A stretch of DNA of 64,000 nt from Rostrohypoxylon terebratum (taxonomy: Eukaryota; Ascomycota; Sordariomycetes; Xylariales; Hypoxylaceae), in NCBI GenBank assembly GCA_022497145.1, contig MU385857.1, positions 434,001-498,000 of the forward strand, written 5' to 3'. Below, piece by piece: positions 1 through 11,726 of this stretch; the first letter of the stretch is position 1, and each line of letters opens with the position of its first letter. The position numbers and the translations under genes are program-made. The notes beneath the pieces are model-generated. The model saw only the letters and a list, made by a program, of their open reading frames with translations. It had not been told where the DNA came from and ran no database searches.

Positions 1-889
1 TCCGCATCCTGTATACCGCACAGGCTGGCAATTATGCAAAGACGCGCTGAAGCGCCGTCGTCAGCGCCGAAACAACCAATCCGCCGGCGGCGCCTCGCTG
101 ACACAAATGGCATCGCGCACATCCACGCGACGTAGTCTGCGCCTGAAGAAGTTCAACGTATGGCAATCCGTCATCATCCTCTTCGAGAAGGAGATGTTCG
201 TCCTGCTGTCCTACGGCAGCATCATCTTCACGGGCTTCTACTGCATCGCTACCGTGATGCCCACGCAGCTCGGCGAGAACTACGGCTACGACGAGATCAA
301 GATCGGGCTCATGTACCTCCCCATGGTCGGGGGGAGCCTGGGCGCCGCCTTCATCAACGGAAAACTCATGAATTGGAACTACCGCCGCCACTGCAAGCTC
401 CAGGGCGTCCCCTTCCAGCGCACGAAGCAGCAGGATCTGGACGGTTTCCCGATCGAGCGAGCGCGTCTCGAGATCGCCATCCCGATGCTTGTTCTCACCG
501 TCTTGACGACGTTCGGGTGGGGCTGGGCGTTAGAATACCGCGCCCACATCGCCGTGCCATGTGTTCTGCTCTTCATAGCCGGGTGGGCCGTCGTCGGTTT
601 TTCCAACGCGATCAACGTTCTCCTCGTGGACGTCAACCAGGGGAAGGCGGGGGCCGCTACGGCGAGCAACAACCTAAGCCGGTGTCTGGTAGGCGCCGCC
701 GCCACCGCAGTGATCGGTCCGATGATCAACGGGGTCGGCATCGGGTGGGCGTTTTCGATTCTCGGTTTTGTATACATTCTTTTCTCGCCCATGATGTTCG
801 TAGTCATGAAGTACGGGATCCGGTGGAGGAAGGAGAAACGAGATCGGCAGAGGAAAAAGGAGCAGAGTAATGAGGCTACTCAGAGTTAG
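1..889 (+). CDS. MFS drug/sugar transporter (DHA1-like), 3' part only
   Basis: The reading frame is open from base 2 and carries the C-terminal 295 residues of a major facilitator superfamily transporter; the N-terminal half lies outside the window. A basic central cytoplasmic loop is followed by about six hydrophobic segments. The stretch around YGYDEIKIGLMYLPM and the loop with KLMNWNYRRHC and FPIERARLEI are familiar from fungal DHA1-type drug:H+ antiporters. The tail is strongly basic (RWRKEKRDRQRKKE) and cytosolic. An internal ATG at 107 should not be taken as the start because homology-like sequence runs upstream of it. Substrate cannot be read from this fragment. It is convergent with the hydrolase gene that ends at 1561. 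Confidence 0.9.
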   Translation, partial: PHPVYRTGWQLCKDALKRRRQRRNNQSAGGASLTQMASRTSTRRSLRLKKFNVWQSVIILFEKEMFVLLSYGSIIFTGFYCIATVMPTQLGENYGYDEIKIGLMYLPMVGGSLGAAFINGKLMNWNYRRHCKLQGVPFQRTKQQDLDGFPIERARLEIAIPMLVLTVLTTFGWGWALEYRAHIAVPCVLLFIAGWAVVGFSNAINVLLVDVNQGKAGAATASNNLSRCLVGAAATAVIGPMINGVGIGWAFSILGFVYILFSPMMFVVMKYGIRWRKEKRDRQRKKEQSNEATQS

Positions 890-1560
890 GTTATCGTGTC
901 CTGGATGCATAGAGTACACGCTAACGAGATCATTATAAACGATGGAGTTTTGAAATTTCTCGATGCGATCTTGTTCCATGGTATAAAGCCTAAGTAAGGT
1001 ACGTTAGTTAATAGACTTGTTGGATACTAGTTAGATATTGCATGGAATGGGATTTATAGTAGGTAGGTTTTTAGAATTTTGAACAGCATCTTTTTGGATA
1101 GGCTCCCATTACTGAACCCTCTCTCCTAGCGTGAGGTCGCTCTTTGCTCTACCGATCCTGGCGAACTAACCACACCCGACGGCGAGCCAGATCCATACCT
1201 ACCTGGGTCCTAGGTATGGATGTAGAGTCTAGACCTTGCCGGTTTTGGGGGATGTTTGGATGAGGATGCTGCTGACAATGACACACCATTTTTTGTCCAT
1301 GCAAGATTGAACTTTTGTGCAAACCAACAGTCCGGGCGCAACCCGCTTCAGCCACGGAGATCGTGTTTTTATTGGTCTGTTTAACCGTATATGTGGGACC
1401 AGAGCTCTAAAAGTATGTACTATGTACTACTATTTATGCATGTACTTCGTACAACCAAAAACGGGACATCTAGACCCTTGTCGCCCATCGGTTCCAATTA
1501 GCACACCAATTCAGTTGTTCATAATAGAATCGATTTAAGAATCCATTTACTATCCCAAAA
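890..1560. other. Intergenic between convergent genes
   Basis: Lies between the MFS stop and the stop of the minus-strand hydrolase gene, so it should contain both 3' UTRs. It includes a CCTAGG-type motif near 1209. Only short ORFs without recognisable content are present. Confidence 0.6.
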
Positions 1561-3725
1561 TTACATCTTCAGAGTTCTAAGAGACCTGCTAGCAGCATGT
1601 AACACTGCACCAACTCTTTCGCTGTTAATAAACAGTTCCTTCAAGGGTTGGCAATTGGTTTCCGTGACCACCAAAATCCGAATTCTGTCCATCTTTTGCA
1701 AGTCCTCCAGCACTTTGCTAACAAGACCCAAAATTTCAGACTCCCCCTTAGCACGTCCATAACGATCTTCTACATGAAAGATAACGATCAAGCTTCCCCA
1801 AGCGCCTGTACTTTGTGGAACACGATAAGCCTTCAAAGCCCTGATAAATTCCTCGATGGACGGAGTGATGTCATCCCGATCGTCTTCGGCAGGACTCAAT
1901 CTTACTTGGCACTGGATCTCCAATTGCCCCCACAAGTTTGCAAGGGCTTGCCCAGGTCTGCCTGGTGCGGCTGAAGAGTTGTGAGCTAGCTTAAAAACGA
2001 CGGGCCAATCATAGCTGGATCTGATTAGCTCTGAAATGATGTGACCGCTCATGGCGGCTAGCATCGGAGCATCTGCCCTTTCCTTGCCATAAACGTATAT
2101 TGAATTATTGCCCGAATGGTTGGAGTCCTTGCAATCCGCAAGCCATCTATGCATCCTCGCATATACCCCTTCCGGTATGTCGGTATCCTTGATTGCTGGG
2201 AATTGGCGAAGCAACACATTCTTTAGCTCCGATTTACTCGTACTAATATTAGGGCAGCAACTTAGTATCTATCTACTACACTTCATTCTCGCCATTTTAG
2301 GCTTCGCCCAGGCTGCACCTACCGAGTTGTTCTGACCTTCCCTGTGTTCGGGATGTTAGCCTCTGCTGAAGTTGGCTGCTCTTCCGCAGTGGCCGCTCGT
2401 GGAGGTGCTGTTCTGCCTACTTCCGCACCGGACTGTGTTTGCCTCTTTGTCACGTCTTCACATATTTTCTGCACTTCCCGAATAACGATTTCGAGCTCAT
2501 TGTCATCCTCCGAAAACTTCACGAGGTTGGTGTGATTTCGCATTAACTGCGCCGAGTTGTGTCGTTGCCCGAACCCCTCTGCGATCCTATTGGCGGACTC
2601 CGGTCGAACGATCCATTCCGAATCGCCATCCATAATCGCCTTTTGGTTGCTGTCCTGGCAGACTTTTAGTTGATAAGAATTATTGAGGTCATGACCGACT
2701 TACCCTTCGAGGAGTTTGTGTGTTTAGATCCTCCCCGAAACAAAAGACTCGAATATCTCTTTTCGAGGCAATGTCGATAAATATGTTGTAGTCTTTTTCG
2801 AGGATAGCAGAGCTTTGTCCAAGGATGTACAAAAGAGGGAGAGAAGGCCGCGAAGTCTTAGCCACCTCGATCAAGGCTGCGTTGGCCATGCCACTCGTTG
2901 GTACACCAAAAAATATCAGACCGTGGACTGACTCATGCCAACATGAGGTCCCATTAATGGGAGACTGCACGCTTCTTCTGAAAGCCTGGAAACGGAAACA
3001 ATTGTTAATGATGTTATCAGCGTATTCAATATTGGGATGATCCAGGGATACCTCTTGCAGCACCAAGCCGCCAAGACTATGCGCGATGAACACTATCGGT
3101 TTACCCTGAAACCATTAGACCAAAACTTCAAGTTTAGGAAGAACCCAAACCTCATTGTTGTCAAAGTGATTGTGCATCTCCATTTGCAAACTTCGACCTA
3201 AGGTTACAATATTCAGGTTACTCATATTATCCAAATAATCACTGAGGTAGCCATATAATGTGATCCTTGCATATGGCACGCGTTTAGGGAGAGAATGAAG
3301 CAACCACATGTGGTCTCCGCCATGAACTTTGAATGAACCGTACGCATTCCCATTCAATCCCGATATTGCTATGATACTAATTCCGGTTAGTGTTGGGTTT
3401 TTTAATAGCAACCTTGGAACATGATTAGGTACACTTCTTACTCTACTTCATGGTCTTTTGGCGCTACTATAGTAGTAAAGCCCAACATCATTTTATCAAG
3501 TTGGCGTGGGAACTCTATATGCGGGTGTTTGATTTCCGCTGGTATAGGTACGTCGCCTTTGGGGATCCGCAGTAGAACCGCCATCTTTCCGTTAGGCTGC
3601 CGAGTAGCAGAAACCAACTTGATCGTTAGCTGACTCAATGACTCATTATGAGACTGGATAGTTTTGATGAATTCATCCGGCGAAACTTCATCGAGGTGTG
3701 ATATCCTGTACACGAGACTCGACAT
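1561..3725 (-). CDS. SERAC1-like alpha/beta hydrolase with degenerate STAND-type NTPase-like C-terminus
   Basis: I model six exons: 3725-3442, 3376-3151, 3105-3052, 2985-2704, 2654-2323 and 2242-1561. All junctions keep frame and give 619 residues. Introns are 45-80 bp and several carry CTAAC-like branch sites. Residues ~96-330 form a lipase/SERAC1-like alpha/beta hydrolase, with the opening block VDIIAISGLNG and the nucleophile elbow IAHSLGG (Ser180). After a linker, residues ~400-619 resemble the P-loop NTPase of fungal NLR-like proteins. However, the P-loop position reads YGKERADAP (~444), without the GKS/T, and the Walker-B-like strand (~544) reads IVIFHVEDRY. No ANK, TPR or WD repeats follow. 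Hydrolase-NACHT proteins are known fungal NLR-like molecules; this looks like a form with a dead NTPase. Function is inferred, not shown. Confidence 0.8.
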
Positions 3726-5241
3726 TCTAGAAACAGGAGTCAGCCGATAGGCACATGTTGGATCAATTTTGTCCAGACGCGATAGAAATCAGCTGTGACA
3801 AATGCTTATCGGGATATGAACGTCTTGAGTAGATAGGTACCAACCTTCTATGACTTGGAACTACTAGTTAGTTCCCGCTATGTGTTAACAATGATTGACG
3901 ACTTTCCTTAACCCGAGGAGGTCCAAAGTTCATGCTTCATTGAACTGAGGAATTTATGGAAGTACAAACCGGTAGGCCTCCCGCATTATGTGTTGCAAGA
4001 TAGGATATTTAATGCCGGGGCAGGGGGGGATGGGCTTTCTTCGCAAACCTTCCAGAGGGTGTGCGGCCTCCAGAGATACTTGCTATCTAGGCCTAAGTAT
4101 ATTGTACCATGATGAGACCGCAAATGAAAGACGCTCTACTTATCAAACCCAGTGCACACATGACGGCATTCTAACTGTTCCCGTTCGCTCGGCGAGTATC
4201 AATATTAGTATAAGGGGGCATATAAAGCTCCAATAGGAACTTTGTTCCGGTTTGTTCTGGCCGAAAAATGCAACTCACCATTGTAGAGTCTTGACCAATT
4301 ACCATCAAATCGCAACTTATCTGGACGAGTGACTTTCTCCACATGTTCAGCTGGGAGGGAAAGGGTGTGTGAAGAGAAAGATTGCGAACCTGTAAAATTC
4401 CTTTTTACTCTCTACGGAAGATTTGAGGGTCTTCTCCGTGACTTTAGACTTCACACCCTGCAATGATCGTCTGTGAAATTCGGCCTAATGTACGTAGCGG
4501 TAGGCATACTCATTGCTTACCTACCTAGGCACATATTTCACGTCGTGACGAGAGTTCTGGTTGGTGAGATACTCTCAGCCTGCTTCGACGTCACTGCCAA
4601 AGATACCAACACAGTAAAGCCCCCCCATAACAATACGCCAGGATCAAATAGGTGGTATCGTTATATGAAAAGTATCGTACTTTAAGATTTTCAACCAAAA
4701 TGTAGCCATACCCTTTGTACCCCATCACTAAAAATGTATGAAAAAGTACCTGAGGTACTTGAAAGTTATGAGAAAAGGTAAATTTAAAGCTGAAATCTCC
4801 AACTACAAGTCTTATAATACGATATTTTTTAAGAATAAAATATCGTTATTATACATATAAAATTGTAAAAGACCGCTGAGCGTATCGCTATACTAAATAA
4901 TCATTCTGGACCAGGATCGTTATGGAGAGATTTTACTGTACTGCGAATAATTGCGGGATTATTTGAGACATTTGATATATCTAGGTATTCTTCGTAAATA
5001 TAACCCTAGTACTATCCTATGAGGTAGTAGCTCTCATCCCATAAAAGGTTACTGGAGCCCTAATCTCAAAGCCTCCTGAAAGATCCCTACATATAGTCAG
5101 TCACGTCTCACAATTTTTGTGTATGCCTTCATGCCACGATAGTGGTCTCTTGTTGCGTCATCCTGGTTATTTTTACTACGCAACAGTCACTGTTAACTAG
5201 AATAGTTCCCGTTATCTTCATCCCATTTCTTTGATCCTACC
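3726..5241. other. Divergent intergenic/promoter region
   Basis: About 1.5 kb separates the divergently transcribed hydrolase and AAA+ genes, so it should hold both promoters. It becomes AT-rich from about 4680 to 5000 and contains the hairpin at 4813-4853. Short ORFs (for example 3988-4236, 4473-4685) have no recognisable content. Confidence 0.6.
4813..4853. repeat. Near-perfect inverted repeat (hairpin)
   Basis: The left arm TATAATACGATATTTT (from 4813) is matched by the right arm AAAATATCGTTATTATA (4837-4853). The arms are reverse complements apart from one extra base, with a loop of about eight bases. It sits in the AT-rich divergent promoter between the hydrolase and AAA+ genes. Confidence 0.75.
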
Positions 5242-7831
5242 ATGGCGTCCGATGGACGCCCCGTCGATGTTGGCCACGGGCCTGTCACCCTGGCTGAAGA
5301 TGATACGGATGCTACATCCCAGCCACCTACCGTTACTTATGTAGTCAATTGGACCGTCGAACAAAAACAAAAGAAAATGAGGAATGTGCCCGAAGATGAG
5401 TTTGACGCAATTAATGTCGAGCACGCTGAATCAGCTATAGAAGTACGCAGGTCTGTCGAATATGCTTCTGACGAAAAGTCGGTGCTTGCGATGGGGTCTG
5501 CGGAGATGAGAATATATTCCCAGCACCTCCTCGCCATAATTCCTGAAGTGGTAGGTTACTACCCATCATACTCGCTTCGAGGTCACAGAGATCCTTCTCG
5601 TGGCCCGGTCCCGTACTTGGAGATAGCAAGCCCCTATCGTATGATCAGTGGTGCTCGGGATAGTTTGACCGAGGTCAAAAAGCGATTCCAAGCCATCCTT
5701 GACAAAGACCAAGGCAAAAAAGAAGTCGAGAAGGCTCGGATAACTATTGATCACATCGATGCGCTCGAGAGGGAGCTTGAGAAACTAGACGGACCAATCA
5801 AAGAAGAAAAAGGGTTGCATAAATTGGACACTCCTATGGCTACGTTTGACATGTTATGGCTACTCTTTCGCCCAGGGACAGTTGTTCTCACGAAGGTGTC
5901 AGGTGAATGGGCTGCAGCCAAGGTATACTTGCCCATTTGGGGTGGAGAGGGACCAAAGTCTAAGTCGTATCTAGAATTGATCACATGGTATCATGACTTC
6001 GACGGTTTGTATTGTGAATCTGTGAATACAACTCAAGCTTACAAACTAATTAGGTACCCACCTAAGACGCCGAAGGCACCGTGTCAGAATCGAACGTTTT
6101 GAGGGTCGCTGCCAGGTGAAGTTACTGCAAGCGTATCCCATAACTTATGGTGATCAGGTCTTGCTGGAAACGCTCACACGACGCGGAAAAGCTTACTACG
6201 CTTTACTGAGAGAAACAACACCGCAGAGAAGCTACGACGGCATGCTAATAACGAAGGAGGATGAGTTGCTTCAGCAGACAACACAAAGCCATTCGGCACA
6301 CGCACACGAACTAAACTTCCCCAAGAAGCATTACAAAGGGACTGTTATTGCTGACCCATTTTTATTCGCGACAGAATTTGGTATGCCTAGAGATATCACA
6401 TGGTTAGATGACACAGACATTAGAGTCGGGTCTCAAGATGAGCACGAGATGCGAGCAATCTCAAAAATTGACCCGCGTGGAGAAGATACAAAAGAACTTC
6501 CTTCCGATCACTATTACATGATGCTTCCCCAATGGATCAGAGGCTTCGCAGTCAATACTCGACTATGGGGTAGGTCAGAAAATGATTTCAATGAAGAGAG
6601 CCTTACTAAAGAATGCTTTCAGCCAAGTTTGACGTATCGCACATGGAGACTTGTAGGTCTATAGAAGTAACATGCATCAGAAAGCAACATCCACTAACTG
6701 AGACCAGACCCTCGGAAGCAGCAGATGATAGAGTCACTTGTTATCGACGAGGAAAAACTGGATATAATCAAAGCTATCACGAAACCCAGACTGCAACGTG
6801 AAAACCCACCAGATGCCTCACGATGGTATAGTTTCAATGTTGAACAGGTTGAGGGCAAAGGCGAAGGTAGAGTGATTCTCCTCCATGGCCCACCGGGTAC
6901 TGGAAAGACGTTTACCGCCGAGTGTATTGCTGAATGGACTGGTATGGCTTGTATCTAAGACTTTGGTGTGATTTCGTACTGATGTCCTGTCATATAGGCC
7001 GTCCGCTACTTCGGATGACTTGTGGCGAGTTGGGTCTCAACCCAATGCAACTTGAAGTTAAGCTGTGGCGATGGTTTCGTATGGCTGAAGCTTGGCAAGC
7101 GGTTTTGTTGATAGACGAAGCGGATGTTTACGTCGCAAAACGGCTACCGAAATCTGCTGGCACTTCACTTGAGCGCGAGACAATCGTGGCAGGTACTGGC
7201 ATCATTCCCAGCCTAGTATATTTTGCTTTTTTTCTGCGTTCATGATTATTTCGAAGAGACTGACATTTTTCAGTATTTCTCAGGGCGCTAGAATATTACA
7301 AGGGTATACTATTCCTCACCACCAATTCTGTGCTTGGCTTTGATCCGGCGATAACGACTCGCGCCACATTGATCATCGAGCTTGATTTACCCAACGAGTC
7401 TCAGCGAAAGAAAGTCTGCAAGATTATGGAAGAACGAATCAGAAAGGAACTAAAGTATGACTTCCGTATGAGTGCTAAAGACGAATTGAAGATGATTATA
7501 TGCGGGGACAAAACTCATAGATGGAACAACCGCGAGATCACCAATGGTAGGATTCCGTAAATTGTATCGAGTATCGATATGTAGGCTAATATAGTGCCGT
7601 ACTATAGTGTACCGAGTCGCAATTGCACTTGCCCAGCAAGAGAGAGATGCTGGAAAAATGGACGAGGTTCGACTTGAAGGACACCATATCGAGCTGGCTA
7701 TGAAGAATGTATTGGACTTTGCAAAGTATCAATACGTAGCCCGAGAGGAGAGCGCGGAGGATACTGCGCGTGCTGACGGGCGCTATCTCTCACCTTCTTC
7801 GACGAAAGTGGCGGAGCCCTTCACTCCATAA
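5242..7831 (+). CDS. Fungal AAA+ ATPase with DUF7025-type N-terminal region
   Basis: Seven exons are modelled: 5242-6008, 6088-6569, 6623-6666, 6722-6941, 6998-7192, 7274-7546 and 7608-7831. They join in frame to 734 residues. The N-terminal ~420 residues match the layout of the DUF7025-like region common in filamentous fungi, ending in the LPQWIRGFAV block. The ATPase core has Walker A GPPGTGKT (~487-494), Walker B LLIDEAD (~541-547), the sensor-1 block LFLTTN and the downstream FDPAITTRA block, then a small lid. The core resembles BCS1/katanin-type AAA modules, but substrates of this fungal group are unknown. There is no signal peptide or clear membrane segment. It is divergent from the hydrolase gene across ~1.5 kb. 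The 44-nt third exon and the weak GTAACA donor at 6667 are the least certain parts. Confidence 0.85.
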
Positions 7832-8746
7832 GTACAATGGCACGGGTCTATGAGGATACCAATGAGCGATGGCTAGATCAAGACCGGTATCCTAGTTCCT
7901 TCAGGTCTAAGGAGGCATCCATGAAAAATTCTACATTGGCCCTGGGCGTTTTCGGTCAGTTCCACAGACCAATGGTGTGATTCTATGACAATGAGACCAG
8001 ATAGATGTATCGTAATATCATAATTAGGAAGCTTGGGATTTTTCCTTAGAGTATTTAATGTGAGTCCAATTCAATTGACTAGCCTCCTAATGAACTGGGT
8101 GTGAATAGCACTGAACAATGCTAGAAGCTGGTCTCCTGGTCTGGTTATCATGGTACGGGAGTGAGTGTGGAATGAAAAGGTCAATTGGTGGAAGTTTTCA
8201 GCTTACCTGCTTGTTTAATAAGGGGGGCGGGGATGATTCTAGTAAGGTTCGCTACCATGTACTTGGTACCTACAGGGGCTGTCAACCTTCTATCCGCCCC
8301 TTCCCTGGCTGCCTGGTCCATTCCTCGGAACGGCTGGTCACGGGGTACTTAGCTAAGGTGGGCAGGTACCTTATGACGATCGTGGGAAAGCGAGCGTGTT
8401 CGCCAACTTTTACGATCTTGTGACTGGAGACTTTCTTTCTAGATTGTTGTACGCTGTACAACTATCAAGTCTCAACTTCATCTTGCTGTCTTCCTATGGA
8501 CTTTTTTTTTTTTCCTTCTTTATCTCTTTTTAGGTCGTTATCCTTTAATCTTTTAGCCTAAAACCCGAAATCCCAACGTCAAAGTCAAAAGCGCAACTAA
8601 GAAAGTCAATTGACAGCTTGGAGCTCAAAGCGGGGCAACTCGGGGTACATTTCTAGGATACATTTTTTACGAAGCAATTCAAACTTTTCCTTTTATTGCT
8701 CACATTATTCGGAACACGATCTTGATCCTGATCAGATCATACCGTC
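7832..8746. other. Intergenic; galactokinase upstream region
   Basis: Holds the 3' UTR of the AAA+ gene and the upstream region of galactokinase, including a run of twelve T at 8502-8513 within a pyrimidine-rich tract, as is usual upstream of fungal starts. The ORF at 8118-8423 has no recognisable content. Confidence 0.55.
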
Positions 8747-10345
8747 ATGTCGGGGCCCGTACCTACTGTCACTGCTCTGCAGGACATTTACACCCAGCAG
8801 GCGTTGGCCGACCAGACTGTGCGGTGGAACAAACTGCTCGATAAGTTCCAGGCCCTCTATGGAAGCCCCGCGCAATTTGTGTCGCGATCGCCAGGTCGCG
8901 TGAACATCATTGGCGAGCACATCGATTATTCCCTTTACTCCGTATTACCTATGGGAATGACCAATGATATCATCATCGCCGTATCCACAGATCTTGAACC
9001 TTCTCGAGAAGGCACTTATAAGATCAAGATAGCAAATGTCGACAATGAACGATTCCCCACCCGCGAATTCGACGTACCGTACTCCGAGGTCGAGATCGAC
9101 GCAACCCTTCACGAATGGACCAATTACTTCAAGTCCGGATTAAGAGGGGCGCTGCAATTGCTCAAGAAGAAATATGGAGATGATTTCAAACCCAAGAGCA
9201 TGCAAGTTTTGCTGGATGGAACAGTGCCCGCCGGTGGTGGCCTCAGTTCTAGCGCTGCTTTTGTGAGTTCGAGTGCACTGGCTGTCATGGTTGCTAATGG
9301 TGAGCGCGAAGTCGACAAGAAGGCTCTAACCGAGGTTGCCATCGTGAGTGAACGGGCGGTGGGTGTCAATTCTGGAGGGTGAGTAGGCCTATTTCCAATT
9401 GCATCGACATAACTCATGATTTATAGAATGGACCAATCTGCTTCAGTCTTTTCCAAACGAGGATCGGCTCTTCTAGTCAGCTTCTCCCCATCCCTCTCGG
9501 CACGACCGGTATTTTTCCCTAAAACAAACCCCGAGCTTTGCTTTATGGTCGCGCAGTCGTTCGTGACGTCGAATAAGCAAGAAACCGGTCCAATCCACTA
9601 CAATCTTCGGGTTGTCGAATGTAGTATGGCAGCAGCGTATTTGAATGCCAAGCTTTGCCCTAAGGGGACCGAACTCCCTAAGGATGCTGGTCCATTAGGC
9701 GTGTCTATACACGGATTCCACACCAACTACTTCAAAGACACCAAAAAGTCGATGTCTGAACAACTAAACGAATTGATTGAACTGACTAAGTCTACGCTCA
9801 CCCAAGAGCAGGGCTATACCGTGGAAGAAATCGCTGCGGGTATCGGCACAACAGTCGAAGATGTCAAAGCTCGCTTCATGTCCAGCTTCCCGGTGCGGGG
9901 TGAATACTTCAAGCTCCGCCAACGAGCACTACACGTATTCACCGAGGCTCTGCGCGTCATCAAGTTCCTCGAACTTCTTGAGGACCCAGCACAGGCACCG
10001 GATTCCGAGCACACTGTCGAATATAATGCTAAGCTCGGAAAGCTAATGAACGAAACCCAAGACTCGTGTCGGGACTTGTACGAATGTAGCTGTCCAGAAA
10101 TTGACGAATTGTGCAAGATCGCGCGCGAAGCTGGAAGCTACGGCAGTCGATTAACTGGTGCTGGTTGGGGCGGTTGCAGCGTCCACCTAATACCTTCTAA
10201 CAAGATTGAAGATATCCGCAAAGCGTTGCTCGATAAATATTACTCCAAGAGACAACTGAGTAAAACCGACTTGGAAGCTGCGATTGTTGTCAGTCGGCCG
10301 ATGAACGGTAGTGCCATTTTCAAACTCAATGATGGGAAGCTATGA
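8747..10345 (+). CDS. GAL1: Galactokinase
   Basis: Two exons, 8747-9378 and 9427-10345, separated by a 48 bp intron (GTGAGT...TATAG), give 516 residues, the usual length for fungal galactokinase. It phosphorylates galactose with ATP in the Leloir pathway in the cytosol. Visible motifs are the galactokinase signature SPGRVNIIGEHIDY (~48-62), the GHMP phosphate loop PAGGGLSSSAA (~159-169), and the C-terminal GHMP block LTGAGWGGCSV. The intron falls just after NSGG and before MDQSASVF, inside a conserved active-site block, and the splice restores it exactly. No other GAL gene is visible nearby. Identification is firm. Confidence 0.97.
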
Positions 10346-11072
10346 GGATATGATATAGTATATAATGTTCCATGTCGTTGATAATCATATCTTTAGAAAT
10401 ATATCACCTCTTAAGTCTCCAAGATATGCCAACTCATCTCATTCCATCCTTGTGGGTCAGATTATTGAAAATTTTGTTAATTACATAGTGTAATCCTTTT
10501 ACCAGACCCTTGCCTCCTTTCGGCATACAGCAGACTAGGTATGTAGGTAAGCCTCAAGGACTTGGTTAGATGCTTTGAAATCTTATCTCCAAATTGCACC
10601 CCTTGTCGACGCCGACACTCTTGAAGCTTGATTGGCCATAGTTGAAGCCTGTCTCCCTATTTGGGAAATGGCTAGTAATGGCGTAGCGGGAATGGACCCG
10701 AGAATTTCGTCTTGATTCTCAAGTCTGAACATTCACGGGTTGATGTAAGAAGCAGCAGAGCACAAATTAGACGCTAGAAAGCCTCGTCATTTTACAGTTT
10801 TTATTTTCGTATCTAGCATCTCGGCTATTAAATACGAATCGACGCGTTCCAGCGCTTGGGTTGCGTGAGGTCCATTATTCCATCCCTTGACCAAGCCGAG
10901 TGCCCAGTCCCCAAACATGATATTACATTAGTCCTCATATTTCACCCTCCCATGATATCCTTTACACATAATATTCCATATACATAGGTATTACCCACAT
11001 AGTAGTTTATCCTCCGTCAGTCGGGGGAAGCTTCATAATGATACAAGGAATGAAATGGCTCGTTGCGTTTTT
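10346..11072. other. Intergenic between convergent genes
   Basis: Lies between the stops of galactokinase (+) and a secreted Ser/Thr-rich protein (-). It should hold both 3' UTRs. I see no further gene. Confidence 0.55.
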
Positions 11073-11726
11073 TTAATTCCGGCGGGCGAACCGGTGAGCC
11101 ACGGTTCCGTTCCAGGGGTAGGAGGTATGCCAAGAGCCATCGTCATAGGATGTGCTCGAGCTCCAGCTCCAACTGGTCACTGAGACCGGAACGGATGTTG
11201 CCCAGAAGGTTGTGGAACTGGTGGCGGTTGGGGGTGACGGGGGTGTTTGTGTCAGTGACGGGGCCGAGGTGGCCGTTACACTAGACGGCGTGGGAGTGGT
11301 GGTCGAAATGAGTGTAGTTGAAGTAGGTGATGCGGATGTAGTGCTGGGCTCTGCACTTGTGTAAATCGAGGTCAATGTTGATGTCTTATCTGAAGTCACG
11401 GTAGTCGTCACAACATCGGTTGTCGGTTCGATGTCAACGACGGAGACAGTAGTAGAGACAGTGTGTGTGGCCGGATCAGCAGTGATTGTTACCGTGTCGG
11501 TTACTGGTGGAGAAGTCTCGACAACGGTTTTCGTAGTCGGAGACGGAGTTACAGTGGTTGTCTCTGTAGAATCCGACCCGCTGCCATCAATAGGAACGAC
11601 TGAATAGGTAGCGCGAGCTTCTAAATGATTGTTTGGCTCTCTCTTCTGCGCAATGAATGGCAACGCAGAAGAGGAGAGGAAGAAAAGAAAGGAGATCAAT
11701 ACGTTCGGATGCATCTTGGTCAACAC
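11073..11726 (-). CDS. Secreted Ser/Thr-rich protein, probably cell-wall associated
   Basis: An intronless ORF of 217 residues. The N-terminus has a hydrophobic signal peptide (ISFLFFLSSSALPFIA) followed by KRE, a possible Kex2-like site. The rest is dominated by Ser, Thr, Pro and Val in loose TxTVTxTP-like repeats, expected to be heavily O-glycosylated. The C-terminal part has a Trp/Ser-rich stretch (SVTSWSWSSSTSYDDG). There are no cysteines to suggest a folded domain and no clear GPI signal, since the end is basic (RFARRN). Start could be Met1 or Met5; either keeps the signal peptide. The precise role is unknown. Confidence 0.7.
   Translation of the reverse strand: MLTKMHPNVLISFLFFLSSSALPFIAQKREPNNHLEARATYSVVPIDGSGSDSTETTTVTPSPTTKTVVETSPPVTDTVTITADPATHTVSTTVSVVDIEPTTDVVTTTVTSDKTSTLTSIYTSAEPSTTSASPTSTTLISTTTPTPSSVTATSAPSLTQTPPSPPTATSSTTFWATSVPVSVTSWSWSSSTSYDDGSWHTSYPWNGTVAHRFARRN

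Noticed and set aside
1317..1538. Plus-strand ORF of 73 codons downstream of the MFS gene
   Set aside because: No recognisable content and located in the convergent 3' region.
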